From: Cladosporium sp. IMV 00045
Lineage: Eukaryota; Ascomycota; Dothideomycetes; Cladosporiales; Cladosporiaceae
Direction: 5' to 3'
Assembly: GCA_001931905.2 (NCBI GenBank)
Contig: MSJI02000932.1
Coordinates: 33,829 to 97,828 of the forward strand
Length of the DNA stretch: 64,000 nucleotides
Of the stretch, positions 19,781 through 29,220 are shown one piece after another. Within the stretch, counting starts at the first letter, position 1, and each line of letters begins with the position of its first letter. Both the position numbers and the translations under genes were made by a program. A model generated the notes under the pieces. That model had not been told where the DNA came from, did not search any database, and saw only the letters and a list, made by a program, of their open reading frames with translations.

Positions 19781-21877
19781 TCAAGTCGAGTACCACTCCT
19801 TCCGAAGCGCAGTGACTATCCACGCTGTAGGCCAACTGTGGTCTGATTCAAAATCCTCGAGCATCTTGAGCACGCAGGTCCGTTCTCGCTCATCAGTCAT
19901 CAAGGGACCCCCTGTGAGATGGTTAGCGATGATCCTTCGATTTGTCTCCTTGACCTCAATGAGAGCAGAACTTGCATATAAAGGTTGAGTGACAAAGCGT
20001 GATGAGAGAGGGTACTATAGTCGGTGAGCTTTTGCTAACACCACATAATGCTCGCGCGTGCACCATAACTTTCGCCTGTGAGCAATGCATTAGCGAGGAT
20101 AGAACCTCAGCGGTCTTTTGATAATGCAGAGACTCGTACATCGGCATCATGTGTGCCTGCTACGACACGTCTGATCGCAAATCTCGGTGCGGCCTGGTAA
20201 ATCTCAAGCAACATGCATGCCAGATGGTAGAACCCGAAGGCCATGACTGGACTCCCTGAGTTAGAAGAAAAAGAAAACCCAACCAGGTTTGGGGTGTCCA
20301 ATCTTACCATGCCAGTCCGATGTAAACCAGATCTCAGGGAATGGACTGTCGCCGTTGTTGTCTGACTCTCTGTACCAAATTGGCTCAAAAGTGCCTGGTT
20401 TAGAGTTCTGCCAGTCCTGGACCGCTCTGCTCATCTCAAGCCACCTCTGCTCTCGTGTCTCGGTTCCCGGAAGCGAGGCTGTGTCTCCAAAGCAGAATCG
20501 GATCACTCGAGCGCATATCCACGTCACGTTGTTGGCCCAGGCAGTCTCCGTCTTGACAGTAATGAAGGAAGCGTCGGCTGATGGAGGCGGCAGGACTATG
20601 AGATTGAAGTCAAGACTGGGCGACTGCTGGTTGACGCAGGCATTATAAAGGACCTGCCGCACAAAAACCCAGAATGCTGCTTGGGATAGCGTGGGACTAG
20701 AGGGGTCGAGCTCGAAAGGGGCTTGCGATGCTTGCATCAAAGCACCTAGACCGGACAGGTGGCGTTCCTGATCACCTCCCGTCGAACTGGCTATTGCATC
20801 GGTCAGTAAGGTCAGCTCGAATGCCTGTCACAGTCTTTCTTACCGCTTAACTGCTCGCATACCCGAAGGATCACAATGGCGCACAGAATTGCTTCGTCAC
20901 TCCCAACTTCATCGCGACTTAGATGAGGGATCAGAAGCTCTACGCATCTCTGCTGGGCGCTATCTGCTGCCATGCCGCATTTCATATGTCTGGCAGCGAA
21001 GGAAACCATAGCATTCAGTAAAATCGGCGAGGTTCTAGCCAAGGTTGTCATACTGAGGGTGAAATGGCGAGAGGCATCCGTGCAGTCTAACCAGACGGCC
21101 AGGTGCTGCGCAAAGTGGTGGACATATACAGCATCATTCCGGGACAGCGGAAGATGTGTCGAGTCTGAAGAATAGGTCTCGTTGTACTGCAACGGAGATG
21201 CTCCGTGCAATTCCTGGTAGCTCGACACTGCGTTTGGGGATATCGCGATCGACCCTGAGATGCTCCCTGTACTGGATAACGGAGCAACAATTACTGTCGG
21301 CGCCGTACCTTGATCATCCAGACTTGACCGAGAATGAGATGGTGTATCATATCTTCCACGGTGGCTGGAGGTCTCGCCATTGCTCTGAGGACTCAGCTGC
21401 TCCTCTGACGAGCCTACATTTTGCGGCTGCAATACCTCCGCTTCAGAACCTCTGCCGGTTGTTCTCGCTTGACGTGGCTGATATCTTCTGACTTGAAGCT
21501 GTTGAGACCGCAGATCGATTTCGCACACCCGGTCAGACTTAGCACACTATTTTCCTCAGACGTCGTCAGCTGAGAGCCAATGTGATTTAGCCAGTTGAGC
21601 CTCGCAAGACTACCGAATCGTCAATGCATTTTGGCAAATGTCGACGCAGTCAGAGTTTCCCTCACCTGTCCGCAGACCGGCCTCGTCTCGTCGCCTGGAG
21701 GCGTGTTAGCTTCGGTCTAGAAAGCCGGCTTCGCATCACCTGCACTTCACGTGTCGTCTTCGACAAGTCAAGCTTGCGGGCGAAATGTCAGCAGAAATCT
21801 GGTTTTGCGTGCCGACTCGGGAGCACATACCATCCTAACCGAGATCGTAGCCTGCCCATCTTGGGACTCCGGATCAT
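19781..21877 (-). CDS. Zn2Cys6 transcription factor with fungal-specific (Fungal_trans_2-like) domain
   Basis: Eight exons are inferred: 21831-21877, 21744-21772, 21666-21694, 20844-21546, 20308-20790, 20140-20255, 19976-20075 and 19781-19911; together 545 residues, all in frame. Introns 21695-21743 and 19912-19975 need GC donors (AAGT|GCAGGT and TAT|GCAAGT); with them the cluster reads GCLTC...KCDETRPVCGQC...C and the C-terminus reads HSTFIWGPLM then HSWPTAWIVTALRKEW, which is the family pattern. The zinc cluster (C-x2-C-x6-C-x6-C-x2-C-x6-C) lies at about residues 16-42. A Ser/Gln-rich linker follows, then the helical regulatory domain from about residue 130 (YVHHFAQHLAVWLDCTD). It is a nuclear DNA-binding regulator. 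It lies 567 bp from a divergent sugar transporter, its most likely target. Confidence 0.85.
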
Positions 21878-22444
21878 GCTTCGTCTCGAGCCTGTAGAGG
21901 ATAGTCGTTGTGGCGAGAGTGATGTCGAGACGAGTGAATCTTACTTGACGAGCATGCCTCACGTGCAAGTGCTAGTGATCATGCTTCTTGCCGCAGATCA
22001 TCTGACGACATTTTATCATATCGGCCTCGTGGCATTGAGAGGGGAAGGTTTGGAGACGGACGTGGCGGGCAAACCTACCTCCGTACAGTACGATAGCTGT
22101 GGAGCAATTCCCCACTGATTAAAGTATCGGAAATATTTCCGCATCCCCGGGTTCCAATTTATTAATCCCAAACTGGTTTCTCGTCTCGACGCCTCCGGTT
22201 TTACAGTCTGGCCATCTGGAATTGATCACTATTTGCCTAGCAAAAGTCATCGATCAGCCCTGTTGGAAAGAGCCGTTATATACTGACCCCGGGTTCTTCA
22301 ACCCCAGACCCCAGTGGACGAGCCGTACGTTTACATAAAATGGCCGTCGATGGTCCTGCCAGCCACTCTGTCTACCGGCTTCAATCTTGGTCTCTCAATC
22401 TACCTGTGAATTGAATTGGACTGCTCAACCACTTTACCTTCATC
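21878..22444. promoter_or_regulatory. shared promoter of Zn2Cys6 regulator and MFS transporter
   Basis: 567 bp between two divergent start codons. It contains a CCCCGGGTT-type stretch near 22147-22154 and GACCCCGGGTTC at about 22285-22296, i.e. GC-rich SYGGRG-like sites that could bind a CreA-type repressor or a zinc-cluster dimer. This assignment is by pattern only. Confidence 0.35.
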
Positions 22445-24307
22445 ATGTTCCATCGACATTACTGGAAGTCCGTCCGTGGCGACCGGCTGCTGAAGCTCAT
22501 CACGGCCGCTTCTGCCGTTGCCATCTCTTTTGAAGGTATCAGTCAGGGCATCATGGGTGTCGTGACCGTAGCCCCGGAGTATGGTCGCCGCATGGGCTAT
22601 ACGGACGAGAGCAACAACGTCACGGATCCTTCTCTCCAGGGCGGAATCGCTGCAATTTACTACCTGTACGTTCGTTCTGGATTGCCTTAGGTAGATGCAG
22701 AGATGGCTAACACACTGCAGCGGAGCTCTATTCGGAGCCTTCTGGGCGGGAAGCTTCTCGGATAACCATGGGAGAATCAAGGGCATTTGGATGGCATGCC
22801 TTTGGTGCATGATTGGAGTCATCCTCCAAACCTCTGCCATCAACCTGGCTCATATGCTCGTTGCCCGCTTCGTCGCCGGCATCGGCGTCGCTTTCATCAT
22901 CGTCATTGCTCCTATGTGGACGGCCGAGCTCTCTCCAGCCGCCCACCGCGGGAAGACAATCGCCCTGACATTTCTCGCCAACTTCGGCGGCATCTCTTTC
23001 GCCGCCTGGGTCGGCTTCGGGACGTCCTTCACGGAGGCCGGCGGTGGTCAGTTCCGATGGCGCTTCGACTTCGCCATCCAGGCCCTACCGCTCATCGCTC
23101 TCGCGATCATGAGCTTGCTAATTCCGGAGTCCCCTCGCTGGCTCGTCAAAGTCGGCAGATGCGACGAGGCATTCGACATCATTGCGAAGCTTCGCGGGCT
23201 TGACGATTCGAACCACCCTGACGCACAGCGAGAGTACTCGGAGATCGTCACCGTTGTTCAGGAAGAGCAGGGTGTTGTCGATATAAACTACTTCAAGATG
23301 TTCTTCGGCATCGGTTCCGGCGACATCCATCTCGGCAGGCGGATTCAGCTCGCATTCTGGTTGCAAATCTTGATGCAGTACGGCACAGGTATTGCAGCCG
23401 TTGTGATTTAGTATGTACGATCCATCCCTCTTCAAAAAACAAGTATTAACTGACTTTTTTACAGCTCCGGAACGATCTATCGAACTGCTGGATACGATGA
23501 TCTCAAGTCGAATTGGCTCTCCGCTCTCCTCATGCTCGTCGGCATTCTGGGAACAGCGATAGCGGCCTTCACCATCGACAAAGTCGGTCGTCGTCGAACA
23601 TTATACTGGGGTGCCATCGCTTCCAGCATTGTCCTCTTCATCATCGGTGGATTGTTCCGTGGGGCCGTCGACAACCCCGACAAGGCTTTTGAGTACGGCA
23701 CCGCAGCTTCGGCAATGGTCTTTGTCTACCTCTTGATCTTCAGCTCGTCGTGGCTCATGATTCCCTTCATCTATCCTACCGAAATCTTCCCAACGTTTCT
23801 GCGGGCCAAGGGCAACGCATTTGGTGTTGCTGGCTGGGCGATCGGCTACGGAGGTGGCTCTTTGCTTGTGCCGGTCATGTTTGCTGGAATTGATGAGAAG
23901 GTGAGATGACCGTGCTATTTATCCGCAGATAGCAAAGGCTAACGATACGATCTCAGACTTTCTACGTTTTTGGAGCGTAAGTAAACGCATGATCTTCCCA
24001 ACACATGTTCAACTCTGCCGCGATGAAGATTTTCTCGTTGAAAAGACAATAACTGACAGTTGACATGCATAGTGCCATGTTCGCCTACGTGCCTCTGGTG
24101 TATTGCTTCCTCCCCGAAACAAGCGGACGAACACTCGAACAGATAGATTACCTCTTCGCGAGCAAGAGCATGTTCGTCTGGAACGAAGAGAAAGAGTTCG
24201 AGAAGCGTATGGCAATCTTCAACCAGCAAGTGATCGGGAAAGAACACGCCAGTGATGATCTCAGTGGATCTGAAAAGCCTGAGGTGATGCATATAGCTGA
24301 GGTCTAG
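22445..24307 (+). CDS. MFS sugar porter family transporter
   Basis: Five exons, 22445-22665, 22721-23410, 23465-23900, 23957-23976 and 24073-24307, make 533 residues, normal for the family. The 20-base fourth exon (TFYVFGA) is required to join the last two helices. Sugar-porter signatures are visible: SDNHGRIKG between helices 2 and 3, RFVAGIGVAFIIVIAPMWTAEL, PESPRWLVKVGR after helix 6, DKVGRRRTL between helices 8 and 9, and PETSGRTLEQIDYLF at the end. It should import a hexose, pentose, polyol or similar compound by proton symport at the plasma membrane. The N-terminus (LLKLITAASAVAISFEGISQG) has the hexose-transporter layout. Substrate cannot be told. It is divergent from the adjacent regulator gene. 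Confidence 0.9.
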
Positions 24308-24393
24308 TTAGATGGTATTGCAATGTAGCTTTCCTTCAAGCTCTGCGGCCTTTTAAACATGGTTTTGTGAAGAATATGTGTTGATTGATGAAC

Positions 24394-24512
24394 ACATACG
24401 ACCATAGGTCAGTGAAAACTGGGCATCCCGTCCGCTCTGCCATACATAAGCACTGAATCGGGCGACTAGTACTAGAGTGGGTGACCATCTGGGAATCCCG
24501 CCTGTTGTATGT
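24394..24512 (+). rRNA. 5S ribosomal RNA (dispersed copy)
   Basis: About 119 bases match the ascomycete 5S pattern. The first bases ACATACGACC pair with the last TGTTGTATGT as helix I. The internal promoter-like boxes are present, including GGGTGACCATCTGGGAATCCC near the 3' part and ATCCCGTCCGCTCTGCC in the middle. A run of five T follows at 24512-24516, as expected for RNA polymerase III termination. Filamentous ascomycetes carry dispersed single 5S genes, so an isolated copy is normal. It lies about 85 bp after the MFS stop. Ends are placed by helix I pairing and may be off by one or two bases. Confidence 0.93.
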
Positions 24513-24516
24513 TTTT
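24512..24516 (+). terminator. RNA polymerase III T-run terminator of 5S gene
   Basis: Five consecutive T directly after helix I of the 5S gene, the usual polymerase III stop signal. Confidence 0.7.
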
Positions 24517-24909
24517 GCTTCTCTTTTTGCTCTCAGTAAGATCTAAGCTTGATATGGTATATTCTGTTTTTTCGCTCGAGGGGCATCGAGACATTTGAAA
24601 GGACTGAGAGTCAAACGCTACAGCATCAGGCATTTCGGAACGAAGATTACCTTCGTACAGACTTTCATTGTCGGAATTGTTTGTATTGCTGGTTTCGTTT
24701 ACGTGCATATGCAGTCGAGGGTACCGTCCTGCAGTATGCAAGCATGTTGCAAGAGCACAATGTTTGGCAGGAATCTATGTCTTGGGAAGATGTTTGCTCT
24801 TGAAGTCTTCAGTATGAAGTCGTTTCGGCCGGGATATCTATGACTGCGTTCTTGATAGGAAATTGGTAGAAGCAGTACCACAGTCATCAGGCAAGGAAAT
24901 TGGTCAACG
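24517..24909. other. intergenic, no gene seen
   Basis: 393 bp between the 5S gene and the next ATG. Only short frames without recognisable content; presumably the promoter of the gene at 24910. Confidence 0.4.
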
Positions 24910-25971
24910 ATGGAAGACCACTTCATTCTGCTCGAGGAAACTCCAACCAGAAAATATCTATCAGTCCGCAGACGATTCCTCAACCGTCTCGCCTCTCGCT
25001 TCCGCCGTGCTAAAACCCTTGCCTCTGAATCTGATGCCCACGATCAGCTTGACGATAAACCTTACTTTGAAGTCCTCACGACACACCTCCGCCGTCAGGT
25101 CATCGTCCATACTTTGAACACGGACAATGACGACAGCCATCAAGCGTTGCTGCAAGCAAAACCCGAGCAAGCCACAGCAAGCAATCCAGTAACGCCAGTG
25201 ACTGGCCAAGATGATGAGTATGCATTGATTCAGAGACAGACCAGCTCTGTCTATTCCCGCGACATTGATGGAAACAGCGTTCGCTCCCACCAGTCCATCC
25301 ACACCATGCCATCATCAAGGCGCACCAGCAGCTTCAGACACCGCTCATTGACTTCGTACTCGCCAGCTTCTCACACTAACAGATTCTCTTCATCAAGCAG
25401 AGCAGAAGCTGCATCGGTCGGCAGTGCAAGCGGTCATGACAAAATTCCGGTCGGCCGGCTCTTTGATATGATCATGGCAGGACTTCGCACATCGAGCATG
25501 TTCTCCCGGTCTTCCCTTGGAGGTGAAGATGTGGCCGCGCTTGCAGAGGAGGACAGCGAACATGATACACAAGAAATCCTGATCGGCTTGCGTACTGCTC
25601 CACAGCAACATCAACGCATCATGCGAATCACCACGCTCGGCAGATTGCGTCGGAGAGTCAATAGTCTCGACTTTGACTCTGAAGACATGCTGATGGTGAA
25701 ATCGGATTTGACGACGCTCGTGCTAGTGCCACAACAGGGAGATGCAGGAGGAAGTCAGACCGGGCTTCTTGTGGCCGACCACGACTTCTTCCGGGAGCGT
25801 TTGGCGAGGCCGGTTCACCGATGTTTGGCGATTTTGAGGTTGGTAGGCAGGGAAGGAAGCTATCGTGCGCTGGAGGACTGGTATAGTGAAGTCGTTGACC
25901 TGATCGGGTGGAGGGACCAGAGCGAGGCGGAGCTGGAGTGGGGTTGGCGAAAGAACCATGGCTTCTTCTGA
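24910..25971 (+). CDS. uncharacterised 353-residue protein
   Basis: A single uninterrupted frame from ATG 24910 to TGA 25969-25971. I do not recognise a domain. The N-terminus is basic (RKYLSVRRRFLNRLASRFRRAK), the middle is Ser/Arg/Gln-rich and probably disordered, and the C-terminal third is more ordered (DFFRERLARPVHRCLAILRLVGREGSYRALEDWYSEVVDL, broken here only by context). No signal peptide or membrane helix is seen. Length, lack of stops and a conserved-looking C-terminus support a real gene. It converges with the dynactin subunit gene, 102 bp between stops. Function unknown. Confidence 0.6.
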   Translation: MEDHFILLEETPTRKYLSVRRRFLNRLASRFRRAKTLASESDAHDQLDDKPYFEVLTTHLRRQVIVHTLNTDNDDSHQALLQAKPEQATASNPVTPVTGQDDEYALIQRQTSSVYSRDIDGNSVRSHQSIHTMPSSRRTSSFRHRSLTSYSPASHTNRFSSSSRAEAASVGSASGHDKIPVGRLFDMIMAGLRTSSMFSRSSLGGEDVAALAEEDSEHDTQEILIGLRTAPQQHQRIMRITTLGRLRRRVNSLDFDSEDMLMVKSDLTTLVLVPQQGDAGGSQTGLLVADHDFFRERLARPVHRCLAILRLVGREGSYRALEDWYSEVVDLIGWRDQSEAELEWGWRKNHGFF

Positions 25972-26073
25972 GTTTGAGATCGGGTTTGGAAACCGAGAGT
26001 CGTAGCGCTGCAGTAGTTCAAGCCTGATCATCAAACGCAAATATCATCTTCAATCGTGCAATATGGGGTATCA

Positions 26074-26691
26074 TCAAAGAAGTTCCTCCTCCCTCTTCTT
26101 CATAGCCTCCAATCTCCGCACCACGATCTCAACATCTCTCATACGTTCCTCCCACTCCGCCCATCTCTCTGCCATTCCTAGAACGCCGGTCTCGTACCAT
26201 CGCTCCACTGCGGCAGCGCTCCGCGAGCGCAAGTCTGCCAGCTCTTTTGCTTGCTGTTCCTGTCTTGCCGCCGCCTTCGCGATCCTTGGTTCCAGTTCGC
26301 GGAGCTTCGATGAAGAGGTTGGGTCTGAAATGCTTGTCTCGTTCAGAGATTGCAGTTGACCGGATACGCGGGAGTAGAGCTGCGCATGCGACAAGACAAG
26401 GGCGGCTTGAGGTCCAAGAGATAGAACGTTGGGCTGTTCTGCTTCGGTGGTGCGATCAAAGATCTCGGGATGCTTGGATTGGATAGTAAGGACTTCCTCT
26501 GCTGCTGAAGATCTCGAGGCGATCAGCTTCATTTGGCGTTCCAGGTTCCGCAGACGGAGTGCTGCTGTGGTGTTGGATGGAGGATTTGTCGTTGATGCAT
26601 CTTCAATCTCGCTGTCGCCGTTCAAAGCGTAGTTGATTCTTTGTAGGCGCGCCTCGAGCAGGTCGAGAGACGGTGTATTATCGCCAGCCAT
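26074..26691 (-). CDS. dynactin p22/p24 subunit (RO-10-like nuclear distribution protein)
   Basis: Intronless frame of 205 residues from ATG 26691. It opens SLDLLEARLQRINYALNG, the characteristic start of the dynactin subunit 3 family. It continues with LRNLERQMKLIASRSSAAEEVL, LHxKHPEIF-like sequence (IQSKHPEIFD), and two long C-terminal helices ending in a KKREEELL coiled coil. The Neurospora homologue is ro-10. The protein is a small shoulder/sidearm component of dynactin, which couples dynein to cargo and is needed for nuclear movement in hyphae. Upstream in-frame ATG at 26808 was rejected because the family begins at the SLDLLE motif. Divergent from the amino-acid transporter. Confidence 0.75.
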   Translation of the reverse strand: MAGDNTPSLDLLEARLQRINYALNGDSEIEDASTTNPPSNTTAALRLRNLERQMKLIASRSSAAEEVLTIQSKHPEIFDRTTEAEQPNVLSLGPQAALVLSHAQLYSRVSGQLQSLNETSISDPTSSSKLRELEPRIAKAAARQEQQAKELADLRSRSAAAVERWYETGVLGMAERWAEWEERMRDVEIVVRRLEAMKKREEELL

Positions 26692-27201
26692 TGTTGTGAG
26701 TGGTTCTTCAATGTCAAGTGGATGTTGATACCTGAAGTAGAGATGGAAGTCAACACCACATAATATAATAAGCTCTCGGATGGACGGCACGAGCCTCAGG
26801 CACCCCACCCCAGACAGCCAGGGCTTGATTGGGCGAGGGGCGTTTGGGTGTTGGCATTAGGTCAGATGCGAGCGTTGATGGCTGTAGCACATGAACCCAT
26901 TACCCAACTGCCCTGCTCTATCTGCGACAGGAGGCAGCATTTGATAGACTCACATCTCCCGTCATCTGCTGTCATTCCTCCGTCTTCACAACCTCACCAT
27001 CACCATCATCACCACCGCATTCACATACCCACCGAGTCTGCAGGCCAGCCACGTCGCCTGACCCGACAACGACCGCGCGACAAATTCGCACGCAATCAAC
27101 CGATGCCGTGGTGAAGCCTGAAAGCCTGCCACGGTCGCGAAACACGCCTCTCATCGTTCATTCCGCCATAAGTCGAGTCGCAGGATATACGCCGACACAT
27201 C
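26692..27201. promoter_or_regulatory. divergent promoter region
   Basis: 510 bp between the dynactin-subunit ATG and the amino-acid-transporter ATG. Includes a short CAC/ATC-rich microsatellite-like run near 26996-27023 (CACCATCACCATCATCACC). No gene is supported. Confidence 0.45.
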
Positions 27202-28850
27202 ATGGCCTCATACGCTGCGATTAATTCCGTGCCGAGCGAGCATGCGCCCTCGCGCCCCGCCTCTACTGAGCCGTCGCGGCGCACGCACAGGAAAGAGAAT
27301 GGAGTCGCCGGAAACGCATCATGGCTATCTTCGGTGATCAACCTCGTCAACACGATCGTCGGAGCTGGAGTGCTGGCCATGCCACACGCCATGTCCAACA
27401 TGGGCATGATGCTGGGCACCTTTGTCATCTGCTGGTCAGGTCTCACCTCTGGATTCGGACTGTACCTTCAGACTCGCTGCGCAAGATACCTGGACCGCGG
27501 CTCTGCTAGTTTCTTTGCCCTCAGCCAGATCACCTACCCTAATGCGGCTGTGATCTTCGATGCGGCCATCGCGATCAAGTGCTTCGGTGTCGGAGTCAGT
27601 TATCTCATTATTATTGGCGACCTCATGCCCGGTGTGGTTCAGGGATTTGGACATCCCGAGAGTGCGACATATCTGGTGGACAGGCATTTCTGGGTCACCG
27701 CATTTATGTGAGTTGCCAACCACGTAGCCGTGAAAGCTACGCAGCTGACCATGTTGCAGGCTCGTTGTGATACCCCTTTCATTTCTGCGCAGGCTGGACA
27801 GCCTGAAGTACACTTCTATCATCGCACTTGTTTCCATCGGATACCTCGTAATTCTCGTGGTCTATCATTTCGCCGCTAACGACACCGCTCCTTCTCGCGG
27901 TAACATCGACATCGTTCATGTCAAAGGACCTCTCGAAGTTCTCGCATCTTTCCCTGTCATTGTTTTTGCTTACACTTGCCACCAAAACGTAAGTCACCGA
28001 TCAGGCAGGTCTCGGGCTACAAAATCATGCTAATGTTTACCAGATGTTTTCCATTCTTAACGAAATCAAGGATAACCGTCCTACCCGCACCACTGGCGTT
28101 GTCACCGGCTCCATCGGTACCGCGGCCAGCATGTACATTCTCGTGGCCATCACCGGCTACATCTCTTTCGGCGACAATGTCGTTGGTAACATCGTGTCTC
28201 AGTACACGCCATCAGTCGCCAGCACAATCGGCCGTGCCGCCATTGTCGTCCTAGTCATGTTTTCATACCCTCTTCAAGTTCATCCTTGCCGCGCCAGCGT
28301 TGACGCTGTATCCAAGTGGCGTCCAACCGGCCGCAGAAACCAGGAACTCACTCCAGCTGGTGGCAGCCCGAGCAGGAGCTCTTTGCTGCCCAGCAAATTG
28401 CCTTCCCGACCAAAGCCGGAAGACATGTCTGATATTCGTTTCGCGATCATCACCACTGGCATTATCATTCTTTCATACATTACTGCCATGACTGTCAGCA
28501 GCCTGGACAAAGTTCTGGCATACGTCGGATCCACCGGCTCTACTTCAATTTCATTCATTCTTCCTGGTCTTTTCTATTACAAGATCAGCGACCCGGATTC
28601 TCCGCATCACCAACGCCTCATGAAAGGAAACGACGACGAAGATTATGAGGGCTCTTCCGACTCCGGAGACGAGGCCAACTCGCCCGTTGAGCCGCGAAGC
28701 TCGTGGCGTGCTGCATGGAGTGCCAAGACGAGAGGCAGGCAGTGGCGCAGGGAGATGCTGCGCAAGGCAAGTCTGGTGTTGGCTGGATACGGCATGCTTG
28801 TCATGACGGTCTGTCTTGTCACGAACACTTATTTCAACGCGCGAGAGTAG
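27202..28850 (+). CDS. AVT-type vacuolar amino-acid transporter (AAAP family)
   Basis: Three exons, 27202-27707, 27760-27988 and 28044-28850, encode 513 residues. Introns have GTGAGT..TTGCAG and GTAAGT..TACCAG borders. The N-terminal cytosolic tail (about 38 residues) leads into helix 1 with the family signature SVINLVNTIVGAGVLAMPHAM. About eleven hydrophobic segments are seen, including IKCFGVGVSYLIIIGDLMPG, FAYTCHQNMFSILNEIKDN and ITGYISFGDNVVGNIVSQY. These match the yeast AVT5/AVT6/AVT7 group, which moves amino acids across the vacuolar membrane. An acidic Ser-rich loop sits at about residues 410-450. Substrate and direction cannot be read from sequence. Confidence 0.88.
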
Positions 28851-29220
28851 ACGAGGAGTTATGTGGGTGAGATAATCTTTTTTTCTTGTTCAACATATAG
28901 ATTCAGATCATAGCCGACTTTTTTGATATCCCGTACGTAAACAGCGATGGTACGCTGCGTCTATTAAATTGTTTCCAAGCAAAACCCAGCCCTCATCTTG
29001 AACGCTTGCGCCTCGACAACAATTGCGGCATCATCCACAATCTCCACGCGCTACAGACTCCGCAGAGGCTTGGAGTCACCCTCACTTCTCCACAGCCTCG
29101 GTCTTTGATCCACTCAATCGCCGCATATCGGCTGAATATTACCGCGAAGGTAAGAGGTAACTCGACACTCTTCACTCGTCCAATGCACCTGCACTCCCCC
29201 AAAGCCTGTATCAACCAACA
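28851..29220. promoter_or_regulatory. intergenic, promoter of the dehydratase gene
   Basis: 370 bp between the transporter stop and the dehydratase ATG. No gene is seen; a pyrimidine-rich stretch precedes the ATG (about 29185-29220), as is common for fungal leaders. Confidence 0.4.

Noticed and set aside
19956..20150. Apparent frame breaks near the 3' end of the first zinc-cluster gene
   Set aside because: They disappear once the introns 20076-20139 and 19912-19975 (the latter GC-AG) are removed.
26996..27023. Possible CRISPR-like or satellite repeat (CAC/ATC run)
   Set aside because: It is a short imperfect microsatellite in a fungal promoter with no spacer structure.
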